A program made the position numbers and the translations under genes. This document shows, piece after piece, positions 45,351 through 59,700 of a stretch of 60,000 nucleotides of DNA. Positions within the stretch are counted from its first letter, which is position 1. Each line of letters starts with the position of its first letter. This stretch comes from Lineus longissimus (Eukaryota; Nemertea; Pilidiophora; Heteronemertea; Lineidae), in assembly GCF_910592395.1 (NCBI RefSeq), contig NC_088308.1, positions 20,725,501-20,785,500 on the forward strand, written 5' to 3'. The notes under the pieces are model-generated. The model was not told the DNA's origin and made no database searches. It saw nothing but the letters and a program-made list of their open reading frames with translations.

Positions 45351-48300
45351 CTACAAAGACGCAGACATGGTTATTGACGAGTTCAAGATTTCGTGTGGGT
45401 ACACCTCCGACGTGGCAAATAGTTTTCTCGTTTGATATTCACACAGCGACTACAAGGGAAGTTTATTGCACTTTCAATTTTTAAAATCTTTTTCTCCTTT
45501 GATGTTAGTTCAAGATCACAGCACTTTCATCAGCCAAAGTAAGGTTAAATTGCTTTCGGCATATTTGCAAAAGAAAATCTATTCTAATCGTGGAAACTGA
45601 AATCCCGTGTCTTTGTTCTTTCGTCTGATCCTATCAACAAGATTGGTTGCTATTTTCAGTCAAAAAATAATTTCACAATGATAATGTAGCATTAGGCTTT
45701 CAGAGCTTTGTTCGTGATATTATTATCTGAAGCCAACAAGTCTGTTTCTGATTAAAGAAAGATGGGTTTTTTAAAACACCATATACATGTTGTGCTAGAC
45801 TAAAGCGTTTGCCTTTCAGTCTTAGAAACTACAAAAAAAATTATAAAAATGAATGCCGATTAGCGTCAGTTATCAGATGGTAATTGTATAAAGTGGAATC
45901 AACCGAAATATACAACAACCTAATATTCCTTCGCCCAAACTATGAAGATGCTAGAAATGGGTGCTTGAGCATGGTCAGCAGTGCCTGGAATCCTTCGAAA
46001 TCTTGATGTAATTGGTCTCCTTCTGTGAGTATCCTAGTAGTAAACAAATATTATATTCTTGAGGTGCTTTCGTCTTGACCTTCACTCGCCTACATTGTAG
46101 CCCTTGACGTAGCACTAATCATTGCCAAGACAACACTAAATTACCGAGAGAGCAACGAGTGGTTTAGAAAGGGAAAGGTCCTGGGTACCTGGGTACCTGG
46201 TAGTGATTTTTATGGAAAACATCATACGAAAAAATATGTCCAATAGCTCTCTTTATCACGTGATTGTTGCCATACCCTTATAAGTTGACTATCCATTGAT
46301 CTACGTTTTCCGGACCGGTGGGTCAAAGAGAAGAGAAGTTCATGGCGACCGATAAAACCGACCAACTCTTGACCATTTACCATCATCTCACTACATGTAC
46401 TTGATGAACTGATACTGATAACTCACAAACACTTGTGGCTGAAACCAGTGCTTCTGCCGTTTGAAGATCATGGCCAGCGGAAATATTTCGCTCTTATCTA
46501 ATATCTAACTGCTTGACCAAGTTTATTCATTTAGGGCACTTTCGACGTGTTAATAGAAGTCTGTCTTGTTCGAGTTCAAGACGCAACAATGTTAGGCAGT
46601 TACATCGCCTCAACTCGTCAGAATAGCGTGATTGGTGAAAACTGGGACTTTGTTCTTTACAATAGGCTGTGTTACACCAAAACAAGTCACTAGTCTCATC
46701 AATTTGTCAGCCTATTTGCCGATATATATCGTTAGATATATATCTTAGGGACACTAAAGGTGGTTAACGATTTGCATCATGAAAGATAGACACAATGACC
46801 GTAACCATGATGGCTGTTCAGTGTATTACAGATAATTGCAAAGCTTGTGGTTGGTGCTCTTGGGCGTTTAATCACTTTGGTAAAGACAGTCTCGACATGA
46901 CCCGGGGTTGTCGAAGTCAATTGAAAGGCCGCTGTGGCTCTCGTGGGCATTGTTAACATTCGGTCGAGTCATATTGCAATAACTTGCTGTGGGAGAGGCA
47001 GGTGTGTGTAAATATTCTAGAGTGCTGTCCAGGGTCGCCACGGGCGGGGAAGGGAGATTATAATGTAGCAAACTCACCACCAGTCATCGGCTGGGTTGGC
47101 TTTGAACTAACAGTGATTAAAAACTCCAATTTTAGAGCGAACGCTAAAGAAAAAAAAGAAGTAGTGAGACCTTGATCGTAAGCCGGAGTTTGGGGAATGT
47201 TTTTAGGCCGGCCAGTCGCCCCCACTGACATCGCTACTTAGCGGCAACTGTAAGAGCATTATACTATAGCATGCTAAACACGGCTTTAAGCTAACCCATG
47301 TATTGAACCTGGATGTACTCTAGGTCGGAACATGCCATGAATATGAGTTTTGGAATAGTTTCGCACTTGTTGAGTGCAACTGAAGCAGAAGCAGACGAGT
47401 ATTCAGTCATGATAATCTGTTTACATCCTAGGCGATATCGAAATGTCCATTGCCCACCACAGATTTGCATCAAAAACAGATTTGAGCTTTTTCATCTTTG
47501 GTCAGTAAAGAACAACCGCATTTATCTACCAATCTCACCAGCGAATCAGGAGGTCTGCTTCAAAATTCGATCGTTGATTTCCATTGGTAACTGTGTTCAG
47601 TTAAAGATCGAAACCAGGCAGTTCTGCAGTGATAGAACATTGGAGAGGTCATGATCTTTTATTGGGGTCTTGGTTATCCTTTCTAGTGACCTTTCCTGCA
47701 ATATCTCGTACATCTGCATCATTTACTTGGCTTCATCTCCTATGGCGGTAAACAAATGAACTTCATCAATCGACCAACATGTTTTTTATCATCGCATATG
47801 TGACCAGCGCAGAAATTAGTTAATACCTTGTTGTGGCTTTGTCCGTAGTTGATGGCATGCATGAATTAATTCCATGACATCAGTCATAATCAAATTAATT
47901 AGTGACAGCGCTGTTGTTGATGGACGTGATTGCTGTATGGATTTAGATCGTTGGTTGCATGCCGCGAATAATTGATGGACCTTTTTTCGCGATGCGCTTT
48001 ATTGGGTGAATTTTTTCGGCAATCCCGGGCTTGTTATTGAACATGAGGGTACGAGGGGTATTGCATACGCATTCGCTGATATCAGATAGTATTTCTTTGG
48101 CTTCATGCATCCCCGTCTTGATGACAGTTAAATGGGTTTTGAACCCATAGATGTCATAAATGCCACAGATCGTCTGGATGTGCAATATCAGTGGTTGTTG
48201 ATATCCAAAAAAAATCATGAATCCATGAAATCTGGCGTGGTAATAAATGTGATGCATGTGAAAAGTAACTGATCAGCTCTTTTCGAATTGTTCCTTTTGG

Positions 48301-51300
48301 GTGCGTTATTTCAGTGGTTCCTTTTTCAAACAATAATTGTGCAACAAATATTTCGGTAAGGAACCGATGACTGTTTCTACACAAATTAGATATTTTACAC
48401 CCAGATACAAGAGAACGTCTCCTTAGAGTAAAATATAGGCTTGCCCAAACTTTCCCCAGAAGTTAATAACGAATGAGTTACTTAACTTTTTTTTTATATA
48501 CCATTTTCACACCAAAATTTAGGGTCTTGACACATAACAAACATTAATTTTGGTTGAATAGATACATTCTGTCACAACCTCAAAATCAGTATCTTATGAA
48601 AAAGAAAAAGGGTGTGCCTCATGCAATTACATTGTGCTTTTCACGGTATAGCGCCATGTTTGTGATTGTTGTTTTTTCTTTGTGCCGTGTTTTGATATCC
48701 CTGCAACATCAATTTTGATATCAATAATCCTACACCTGCTCATCTGGTTTGTTATCAAATGTAAGCCTTAAACCAATTATGATGTTATGTTAACCCGACC
48801 AACACCCAACGAAAGCCTCTGATATCTAATATGTTTTCAAATGAAAAAATATGCAACACAATACAGATTTAGATACTCCGGTAAACATCACGAGTTTTAG
48901 CAAAATTCTAAATCTATTTTTTTCCAACATGATGGATGATGATGTTATTTTTTTTCCCTTTAAATACCTGCAAATTTCCTACGGATTCCATTTCAAAGGT
49001 TGAGATTTTGATTTGCTTTTACAGATGTAGTTTAAACAAGAGATTCAAAACAAACAGATATTTCTAGGTATGAATTTGTTTATGCCCGTTGGAGTTGTTG
49101 TGAAACTTTAAAATGTATTCTGCCAATCTAGTGAACTCCCGGGCTTAATATCGTTGGAACTATATTGAAGTATGATTTTATTTCACAGAATTATGAGAGC
49201 GAACTAAAGAAAGTCATCAAGTTGTAGCCATACCTAGCGCTGCTGTTTGCCGAAGAAAAAACACTTCAAACCGGTATGAAAGGCGATGGTATGATGGCCT
49301 TCGGATGACCCAATATTCTGATATCTTGTTAGGGCCCCGATAATTGCAGAAGATTTGAGCTATTATTTACGTGCGCTGCTAAGCCACAACGGAAATCACC
49401 TCTGATGTATTGCTTTTTGTCACGCAATAAACATTTCCGGTTCGTGCCGATGAGAGAATGGCTCTGATTGGTCAAGGTGCTAATGACGCTAAAGCCATTC
49501 GGTTGGCCGATATATTCCGCCGTGATGGTGTGATGGCCCATTCGTTACTAAGTGTGATGGAAAAGGATTTTGCGGTGGCTTTTTAAGGTTTGTCATACAT
49601 GTACCAGTACCATGCAATAGTTCTAGGAACACCTCTCCAGTTATCTACCACGCATAAAGAGTACTTCAATAACTGCTTACCGAAAATGTCGAAATGCTTA
49701 GCGAAAAGGTCAATTGATTCCGTACAAACCCGGTTTGTGTATTTAGAGGACTGATGGTTTTGTAAGAGCTTGAGGAGAAACTTGCGTCATAGAGTTGTGC
49801 TGTTGTGACAGAGTTCCTTCTGGCATACATGTATATTTCTCAGTATTGACTGACGAATGTGAAGGTGGTGATGTCATTGATTTCATCGCATGCTGTGCTG
49901 AATTTGGATGCACTTTACAGCGGATGTCCATGTTAATGTGCAGTCAGTCCCAGTAATCGTTGGGTGAAACTGCCACACGCCCCTTCCCCGAGTAATTTCC
50001 TAAAGGGGATAGGATTTGGCATGTCTCAGTGTAATGGTTAACTGCCTCAAGTAATGGATACCATTTCGTGCCGGTTAATGCCATCTGTAAATGGCATTTC
50101 GTTATGTTGCAGAGAATGATTCCAGAAATTGCTGTAACCGAGAATGGTTGCTAGCATTACATGAGGTTTTTAAAACAAATTCTTGATAAAATGAATGGAT
50201 GGTAACTCAGCTAGAAGGCCTTGTGTTCTCTCTTTCTCGTTCCTGCATGTCAAAGAGAACCGGGTTTTTTAAGGGTCGTTTGCCATCTGAGCCGAGTAAC
50301 TGATTCATGCGTGATCACCCTGTAATTAACGATGGCTGCCAGTGCTGTTCCTTCATTGCCTTGTGGTCTATAGGAGCTTATCACTTCTGAATAGATGATA
50401 TGCATTGGAGTTGCGTTAATCACGAAATATCTTTGACGAAGGTCTAATCAGCTAATTAGGACTTTTAGTCGTGTGATTACAGCTTCTCGAAGAGTAATAT
50501 TCGGGTAAGGAACGCAACTGTTTTCTGCGTTTAATAAGTACACGATCGAATTAAAGAAGTCGAATACGATACCGATCTTAAGTATTCTCTATCGATTTCT
50601 AGTTATACCTGAGACATTCTCTCCAACATAATCCATCATCTCCTTCATTCGAGATTGTTTCTTGTTGCCAATCTTTTATTCTTGAAAGAAGTCTCTCTGT
50701 GATATTGGAAAGCAGACTTAGGAATTCACTGTAGAAAAACGCCAAGAATTAGGACTACTTTTGTTTTCAACGGGAAGTTACTTTGGCTTCTCACTTTATC
50801 AAGACTCCTTGTTTCTACTGAAATCCTTCTCAAGTAAACATGGGCAATGGTTAAATCATGAAGCTAATAATGCGCATTTTCTCTGCAAGGAGAAAGTGTT
50901 TTTGTGTATGCGGCATGATGAAACATTTCACAGCTATATTTGCCCCGTGTCAACTAAATAACCGGATGGCGCGGAATCCACAGTTCCTTATAGACGACAT
51001 TGGAACTTTTTTCCATCTTTCTCTACTAATCAACTTCCTTTCATTGATTTTCTGTCCATTATTTCCTCACCTTTGCTCGATAAAAAGCATATTCTATTGA
51101 TACAGCTATTATTGGAAACCAGAACATAACAGAAAGGTAGTTTTTTGCTTCGCAGGTTTATTGACTTGATATGATGTATTCCTAATGTGCTGTATTCTTT
51201 AAGCCTGCACTTATAGAATGTCTGGTGAATCATCGAGAGTGACATTTTCATTAGAAGCTTTTTAGGATCAAGATATTTTTTCGGTTATTTGTTAATCGTT

Positions 51301-52204
51301 TCCGATAAATGCGTTCAGGTCTGGTGATCAAAGATGCTGTCAACTTATGGTGACATAATTAATGTTATTCTACCACAATAGTAATGTTTTCTAAGATAAT
51401 AATTAATTGTAATGATTCGATATTTCTCAACATGATCGTTCATTTGTGGGCATCACGGACTGAAATGTCCCGGGCTTTGGGTGATATATTCCGCGTATAA
51501 AGAACGCTTCTGTGGAGCTAGGACTTTACTGTCTGACGAAAACTCTCCAAATTTCAATGAATTCGAATTGTAATCAGGTTTCTCCGAACTGACGTACTTT
51601 CAAAAACTTTATGGTTGGTACTTCTTTACGTGTCACTTGACAAGTCGCGATATGAAATTTCCCCCTGCGTAAAATTTGATTAGATCCACGCGTTACCATA
51701 GAAGCACATCATACCTCATAGAATGCGATCTAGCGATATATACCTTGTTATCGTTAATTTCAATCGCTGGATTAATTTCTTATGACAAAATAATTTCATA
51801 AGTTCTCGCTTGGAACAGAAATCCAATAAGGGCAATTACTACCGTGGGGCTTTTTCAGAAGATTCAACTTCTGCGAATCGTAATATTTCAATATCGTCTG
51901 TTAGGGACCAACATCACAGCCCCTACCATCATCGACCAAGCTCAAAGAGATCATGAAAGAGGATTGGTGATCGATTACCCACATAATCATATTGACTCTT
52001 CTGTATCGCCTATTACTGACCAACCACAGACACACACCAGAACATGTACTCTCCCCTGATGTGTAGCCATCCGACAAAATCGTCCCTGATCGATTCCCGT
52101 CAGTGTAAGCATGCCTGTCAATATGGATCGAGATGGATGCAGGAAGCTGGCTTTGACGCCTCATTTGCCAACTTAGAGCACCAGCTATACAGAGCCTCAT
52201 CTCG

Positions 52205-52334
52205 TTCTCCCTGGTGAATCGAGGGCCTGCTGGGTAACGGGAGTGTTAAAGCTATAAAATATCCACCCCAGAGCCTTCTCCCTGGTAAAAGTTAGGGCCT
52301 GTCGGGTGACTGGAGTAATTATTGCGTTAAAGCA
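52205..52334. repeat. Two-copy direct repeat
   Basis: TTCTCCCTGGT, GGGCCTG, GGGT and GGAGT occur in the same order at 52205-52252 and 52276-52334, each ending GTTAAAGC. Confidence 0.6.
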
Positions 52335-52382
52335 GAGTACCCGTCTCTCTGTCATGGGTGTGTAAGAAAAAAAGATGACAAT

Positions 52383-52420
52383 ACTGTATACTTTTTATGC
52401 TTTTTACTGTATACTTTTTA
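52383..52420. repeat. 23-bp tandem duplication
   Basis: ACTGTATACTTTTTA occurs at 52383 and 52406. Confidence 0.75.
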
Positions 52421-53535
52421 CGCATAAGTTAACGTATCATGGCAAGGCCAACATCTGTTTTTTTCTTCTTTGGACCTTCTTTAGGTTTAATTCTGTAAGG
52501 ATCTTTGCTTCAAGTTCGATAATATTCGATATACCAAAGTGGTAAACATTAGCTTTAATTCTGCAATATAAGGCGCTTGTCCTTTATCTGGAGAACGTCA
52601 ACCACATGATCGATCGAACACGAGACAGTCAATGCAGGCACGGATGATCATAGAGGAAGCTGGCTGCAATGGCTGGCTGGTCATCCTCCATCATCTTTTC
52701 TTGTCTAAATGCACCATGTTATCAATCAGTATACATAGATATCCATGGGCGTAGATATCCAAGCATTAACGAAAAGCAAGAATGTCTCAAGCCGGAAGCT
52801 GCCCGATATGCCACGTTTAATGTTGTCCTTATCCTTCTCCATGACTAAAGTTGTTGCCACCAATTCATCATATTTATGATTTGATAAACGTGACTTGATT
52901 CGTTGTGACAAAATATCCGGCTATTGTTCGTTATAAAGATGGCGTTGAACCCGGAAGATCGAGATGAACGTGTTTACGGAACCTAACTGGTCACTCATCG
53001 CCACTTCCCTCACGCAGTAATTGGAGACGTCCAGTCAATATTGACCAATCCGAACACGTCTGCCATGCTTGTGTTCGGCGCAGAAGTGGTTGCCATACAA
53101 TTAAGTAGAGGGCTTCTGATCGGCAAAAGGTGACCGAATGAACATGGCTTATGCTAGCTGAATTCTCACTTCTGTGGATGCGAAATCGATACTGGTTTTG
53201 TCTCAATCTTGACAGGCTCCAATCACGCTGTTACCATTAAACACAATGTATGACACCGTTTTACCGATAATAATGGTACTATATGTGGCCATTATCTTTT
53301 TTACAGGTCCTTCCAACTGTTCTTTATGATGGAGGTGCCATTTGGACTGTATTACATGTGGTATATTGGTCATATAGTATAAATGACGCGCAGAAGTACG
53401 CATGAACTACATGCACCAAAGAGTCATAATTACTTTCAATTCACAGCCATATTTTTTTCAATGGGTACCTTTCGCATGTGTTCTGGCTATCCTTAATTTC
53501 CTTTTACCCTTTTAATTGTGCTCAACAGATATTTT

Positions 53536-53770
53536 CTCGCCCTTGCCCCCCAATAGAACACGCATTGACATTTGGGATCTCAAGAGCGATCCCGTAAGAT
53601 CTTCTCCACTCTAGATTTAGCCAGTGGATTTTGGCAATTGGTATTGGCAGAGTCCAGCAAAACTTACACTGCATTTACGACGGGCTGGTCGCTATTGGAG
53701 TTTGAGAGACTGCCTTTTGGGTTAGCCAGTGCTCCTGCCCATTTCCAACGGCTTATGCAACTCGTCCGAG
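53536..53770 (+). pseudogene. Ty3/gypsy-type reverse transcriptase fragment
   Basis: The frame from 53572 encodes the core of a retrotransposon reverse transcriptase: STLDLASGFWQ (catalytic motif A with the first Asp), TAFTT, then LPFGLASAPAHFQRLM (motif B). The catalytic YxDD motif that should follow within about 40 residues is absent, and the frame decays after 53770. Just upstream, the expected short conserved pieces lie in two other frames, with an in-frame stop at about 53566, showing frameshifts. No LTR, gag, RNase H or integrase is seen around it. It is a dead 5'- and 3'-truncated remnant of an endogenous retroelement on the + strand. Confidence 0.85.
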
Positions 53771-56700
53771 CAATTTTTTTACGGAAATACAAAGTAATGG
53801 GATCGTCAAAGCTCTGTGTTAATTGTTCCGCATCAAGTGTTTTCTACCATGTCTGAAGCTGTTTCCCGATAATTAATGCCCTCAGCATTGACGCGTAATT
53901 GTCGAGAACATAGGACATTTCCCATCATTGGCGTCGTTCTTCTATGAAGATTAATTTAAAATTATCTTCTGTTCCTGAGCCACTGAAGATAATTGGTGAA
54001 TAACTTCTCTTCACAACGATTTCTAATGTATTTTTCTGTCATCGCGTTGTTACTTGACATTGCTTCCCCGGCCTGATCGTTTAAAACAAGTTAGATTCTG
54101 CGAATAATGATTTTTAATCGACGTTATGCTTTCTGTCAAGCAAAGCAAAGTTTTTCAAATTGATTTATTAGAAAGATTGATGCGTATTTAGTGGTCCGAA
54201 TCCGTCTTTTTCTTATGCCAGAACGGTCAATAATCCTCGCCTCGTCTTGCAAATTTGTGATAACAGCAGATCGCTGGGTAAATATTTGATATCGTTTTTA
54301 CTGGTATCAGCTCTGTGTCGTCCATCCTGTGGTCTGTAATTAACTATTTCGAAAACCAATCTCATGGTCTTCGTCTTGAAATTGAGTTCACGTCCCTAAT
54401 ATTTGTGGTGGTTTGTTCATGTTTGCATTGATTTCTTATCCAATAACACTGGTCGTTACATGTTTGAAGTTCTCCCGTTTGAATACATAACCTGCAGCAC
54501 GGCCAGGATATTAAAGCAAAAAATAAAACTCACCTGTTGTTTTTTATATCGGTTATCAACAACGCTTGAGCATGGCTGGTACTGTATTTTCTTGCATTTG
54601 GTTGAGAGTCTGACGGCGGAAGTGTAGTTGCACAATCGTTAGGTAGCGTTGTTATGTGCTCTACGCGGATACTGCGTCTACGCAGACGGCTGTTGTACTA
54701 TCATATTGCAAGAAATAAGATATCAGAAATTGTAAAAGTGTGTAAACGTTTTTGAAACACGCAGTACAAGTCTTAGCTCCAATGACTTTAACGATTTCAA
54801 CACCAACGAAGCATAATCTATGTTTATTGTTTACCATTGATCCGTTACTCAGGTAACATGTTTGCTGTATTGGCATTGTTTGAAGTTGCGGATTATTGAT
54901 GATAATGATCATGTTTTAGCCTTACGTATCAATTACTGATAGCTTCCTGTATATACATGATAAATGTAGCTAAAGGAAAAGCTTTATGCCCTGAGACAGC
55001 GCTAAGGTGACGGCTACAATGTAAGGGCGTCTATTGTGTCTTATGGTGCTGGGATGGTGTTACTCTTAAAATTGATGAGGATAAGAATATGACCCCTATT
55101 CATATCGTGCAATTAGTTTAAAACATTATACACGACAGAAGGTTTCGTGTCACTTATCAAGATTTGCAATATATAGGGTGTCACAAACAACTCCCTAATT
55201 TGAAACTCTTGTTAGGAGTTTTTAGAATCAATGAATATGTTACCAAAGCTCATATCCGTGTTCGATACATTGAAGTTCGTTATGATGACCATCACCATTT
55301 TAAAATCATATGACGGTCTGTTCTTCAAAAACAAAAAAACAACAAAAATATGGAGAGAAAAACTGTCACGCTATATGACTTGAGCAAAATATTGAGGTAT
55401 GCGAAGTTGTACTAGTATTCATCGAGTAGAAAGTCAGCGGATGTCAGGGACTTGGTATCAGAAAAATTACTTCGCCCACACTCGCTATGAATGAGGCAAA
55501 TTGATGATTCTATAATTTGAAAAGATAACTTGCCATCATTATCGTATGTTACATGCCAATAGAATTATCTTTTAGTGCGGTATTATAAAGCTGAGATTAA
55601 AATGTCAAAGGTCATTGCAGCTGCGTGTCCCATATCAATGGTTATTACAATTTATTATTGCAATTCCCAGTCGAGATGGGGCATAATAGTGAGACGAGAT
55701 GATGCAAGTTGAACAAAATTGTAATACTTTTGTGAAATTGGCTCATGTGCTCCTTGTAATTTTGCGCTCAAAATCGAATAAAACGTTTTGCCCCTGGGGA
55801 TTCTGTATTGAGTGGGCAATCAGCCTTCCTTACTATTCAAGAACGTCATTACTTCCTAATCATAATGGTTAATTTTTTCATAAGGAAGCACAAATAACGG
55901 AAAGTGCGATTTATCATCATGTTCGATGTGAAATTATTCCATCGGTAACTAACATGTCATGCGACTCAATACAGATTATGGGTCGGCTAGAGTGCTGTAG
56001 AAAATGTCGATGATGATGGAAATAACTTGAGGAAGCCAAAATGTGGATGTGGGGAAATTGATGACTGCTGTGATCAACGGAAAAGTTTTGCTAATGTGGA
56101 TTTGGCATCGTCCTCAATTCACCTGGCATTTTTCCGACGGGCATCTCTCACGAAAGACGAAGTACGAATGTCTGTGGGGGCCTTGCTCGACGCGGCTTCC
56201 AGTCTTTGTATCTGTAGTGCTAGGAATCAGGACCGTCGTCGTTAAAATACATTTGGATACCTCGTACTCTGTCGATCGTAGATCTTAGTAAGGGTAACTA
56301 ACGAAATTTGCCCGCACTAGAAATTGATGACATCATTCCTTCATACCCATATTATTCTTTTCGTTAGGATCGCAAAACCTCCCCATTGTCAGCGTAACGC
56401 GTTTTGATTGATGAAAACCTATGAGTTAAAGACAGCGACCACCACATCTGCCTACAACATCTGCCTTTCCCATGGCTCATCAGGTTCTGTAAAAAAAAGC
56501 CTACTCTTCCGGGCCGCACTACAAAAATACACCCAATAATCAGTGTAGTTGCTGCTTCACAAGAAAACACGAAGAGAAAAAGATACTCACGAAGTAGCTT
56601 TGTCCATCTGGCCGGAAAAAGGTCTGAGATCTGTGAAAGAAAGGTGGCCTGTCAGATTAACTGCAAAATCATGCAGCTAGAATTCACAATGAAAAAAGCA

Positions 56701-59700
56701 GATTTAGCTGTCGGAAACAAGGAGTGTTCCTTCAATACTTTTGGTGAGCTGGATTTTAGTTGTTTTTTTGCTTCTGCTGGAATACGCCTCCTGCTATCAG
56801 TCATCACAAGATTGTCATGTTCGATTATTAGTGATCAAAGTATTCTTTCTATCAACATTTATCATACAAAACCCTTTTATTGTCAGCCTGCAGAATATTC
56901 CTTGAATCTTAACTGTCTTCGAAAGCAAATTTTGAAAAACACAATATAATGTAGCTTACTGAATGAAGATATTATACCCACCTCGGTTCCAAGGGTATAT
57001 TTGTACGTGACAGACGCAACAAGCTGAGCTGTTGCCAACACGGCTAAGAAAGGCGCTTGAGTCTTTGACGAGATCAAATGCCTTTGATCAATTTGAGCTG
57101 GGAACACCTCAGCATCTTACGAGGTGTCAGATCAAGCAGAGGTCTGAATGAAAATCATGACGAAGGTAATGTGGGTCAACTTGCTCCGATGAATGAAGTT
57201 ATGATATGTTCATAAAATCAAATCATAAAGTATCCATGTGATCGAGGCTATGATGATAAATTCCCTCATGGCACACTCTTAAACCATATCATCATCAATC
57301 TTCGAAAAAAATGGGATTTCTAATCCATGCCATATTACTTTTTATAATCAAGTATAAAGTTAACATGTGTCTCATCTATCTTGCGCCGAGTTGCTCCAAG
57401 GGATTCACTGTGCTCTGATAGGCTTCATTAGCCTCTGCGCTGACGATGTAATCAAATTCCATAATCCCCGAACATACATCATATTGTCGTTATAATGCCT
57501 AAAGTAATCATCATTAGTATACTGTTTTAATTCTGAAGGTTGCTTGTCTGCCTTTTTGCAAGCCCAGACACCCCGATGACCAAACAAGTATAAAACTTCA
57601 GATTCACCCACTTGTTATAAAATTTAATGGTAAAGGTCAGTTTTATTTTATCAATTACTCCAACACATAGAATTGATTAGACTGGAAGGCCATTTCGTTC
57701 CACCGATGATGCATTTTGGCACGGAAGTTTCGATCATCGTTCGTGTGTTTATAAACAGACACATGAGCAAATAAGGGATGTACTGGTCTTGGAAGGTTGG
57801 AGTGACTGGAAGCTAGAAGCACGCGATGTCTTCGAAATCATGTCGTAGAGGTCTTTAAAATCTTATTAAACGTGATGAGGTATCGACAGATCGAAATATG
57901 AAATTATATCTTTTGTCATATTCCCTCTCATCAAGAAACATTCAACATCAAACTCGCTCACGATGATATGCGGCTTGGTAAGTCATCAACCTCGCCAGTT
58001 CTCGAAATAAAGGGTGTTTTATTTCTACGCGACAACATCAACAGGTGACCGAAGCGCCCCTGTGACGTAGTTTGTATCAACATGGCTTCCCCTCAAACGT
58101 AGTATATGTTAAATCTGATTGATGTCAAATAGCCTTAAGGTTATAAAACCTCCATTCTATCCAGTTGTGGAGAAATTACCGTACAAATGTCAATATTTTT
58201 CATATGTCAATATTTTTTATCTGTTCATGTCAGATAGCTTGAGGCGATGTATGGATCAAAGGCTCCGTCTCAGCAAGCGGTTTATTATAAGATTACGGAT
58301 GCCAACGACCTGCGATTGCAGCGGCATGTCCAATCAGGTTCAAAGCAATTCCAGTTGTCGTGACCAGTGATTTCACGCCACTTCTCTACTTGCTTATTGG
58401 AAATTGGTCATATTCTGAAACTTTTAAGCTAAATACAATCATGCAGGTTGAGGACTTTCCCCTGCTGTTAACCCCCGGCCTTAACTTTCTTATTTTTTCC
58501 ATGTAGCAGCGTTTCATCAAAGTTATTTTTATGTTTCTATATATTGTAAGGAAAGGTTGTACGATTATAACCGTGGTATAATTATGGCCTCTGAATGCGT
58601 TACATGTGATTGACAACTGTTTTCTACACAAGCAGGGGCTATAATTGTAACCGGGGCCATAAATGTTAGCTTCATTCTTCTTGATATCTCTAAATACCGG
58701 TAATTCAGAAAGATATGCCAGACATGCCGTAGGAGTTTTACCAAATCTGCCGCTAAAAATACTCTATAAAACTCCCAAGTATTATCACATGTAAAGATCA
58801 ACATTCCTGTCACAGAATAAGACAGAAAGTCATGTCCCCATAAATGCCAAGAAGCCTCCAGACTCATTATTTACCACCGTGAAATAAATAATTAACTCAA
58901 GTGTATTAAAGGCATCCGAGTGATGCAATTAGCCAGATTTCCATGTCTTCAGTTGGTTTAATCATTCGCTTGTTATTGTCTCCTTTAGGGAATTGCACCA
59001 TGCTTTGAGTTGGAACTCCACTGCTGCTTGAAGTCACTGGGAATGCTCCCGAAGCCGCAGCAGGATTAACAAAATAATCTGGTTAGCTGTTTCCCTTTGG
59101 TCGGAATACACCAAAGTTGCCCAGGTTTGCTAGGAGAGAACTCGTGATTGTCATTTTGATTTGATTGATCATGTAGCTTTGTGGAGACTGGTCGAGTCGT
59201 TCCTGATGTTTGTCTTGGTTGTCTAAGTAAATAATGGTTAGCAGCCAGATGTAGGGAGACCAAATCAATGGTAACCAAAAGCATTGATTTTAGTTACACG
59301 CGGCAGAAATTTGGAAGAAATTAAATGTATATTTTGTTAATTATTCAAAATCAGAATATAAATCTTTTTTGTGTCAGCCAATAATTCTGGAGGTTGTGAT
59401 ATTCCTATGTGCAAGAATTTATAAAGACTAGTATTTATTAATTCTTGCTATAATATAAACGATAGACAGGTCTGGCTTTATATAGCATATTCTGAGTACA
59501 TGTACATGGTTGATACGTATTTCTCTAGTAGGAATGATTGATAATTCATCAAATCTAATTTTCTAGTTTTCGATTAAATCACCAGATATCTTTTCCAATA
59601 CGAATGCCGTTTAGAGTGAGACGCAGTATGCAGCTAGCTACGATTCCCACAGCTGTTTAGCATGGTGATCAAGAATCGATATCAGTAGCCGGTAGGCGTT

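Larger units (their letters stand above)
42144..53530. other. Non-coding stretch, no gene seen
   Basis: About 11.4 kb. It includes a diverged direct repeat (44884-44993 and 45230-45350), a small palindromic AT block GATATATATC-GTTA-GATATATATC near 46720-46744, the tandem pairs at 52205-52334 and 52383-52420, and three TACATGTA sites. A 63-codon ATG frame at 44109-44300 has a protein-like basic composition but no partner exons or known motif. Confidence 0.5.

Noticed and set aside
51844-52059. Plus-strand frame after a TTTTTCAG acceptor
   Set aside because: Hydrophilic composition looked exon-like, but there is no donor, no ATG and no linkable exon; the opposite strand is equally open.
52726-52911. 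Lys/Asp-rich minus-strand frame
   Set aside because: It starts at a non-ATG codon and has no splice or homology support.
57890-57976. 28-codon open stretch ending at GTAAGTCA
   Set aside because: The acceptor has no pyrimidine tract and no compatible neighbour exon was found.
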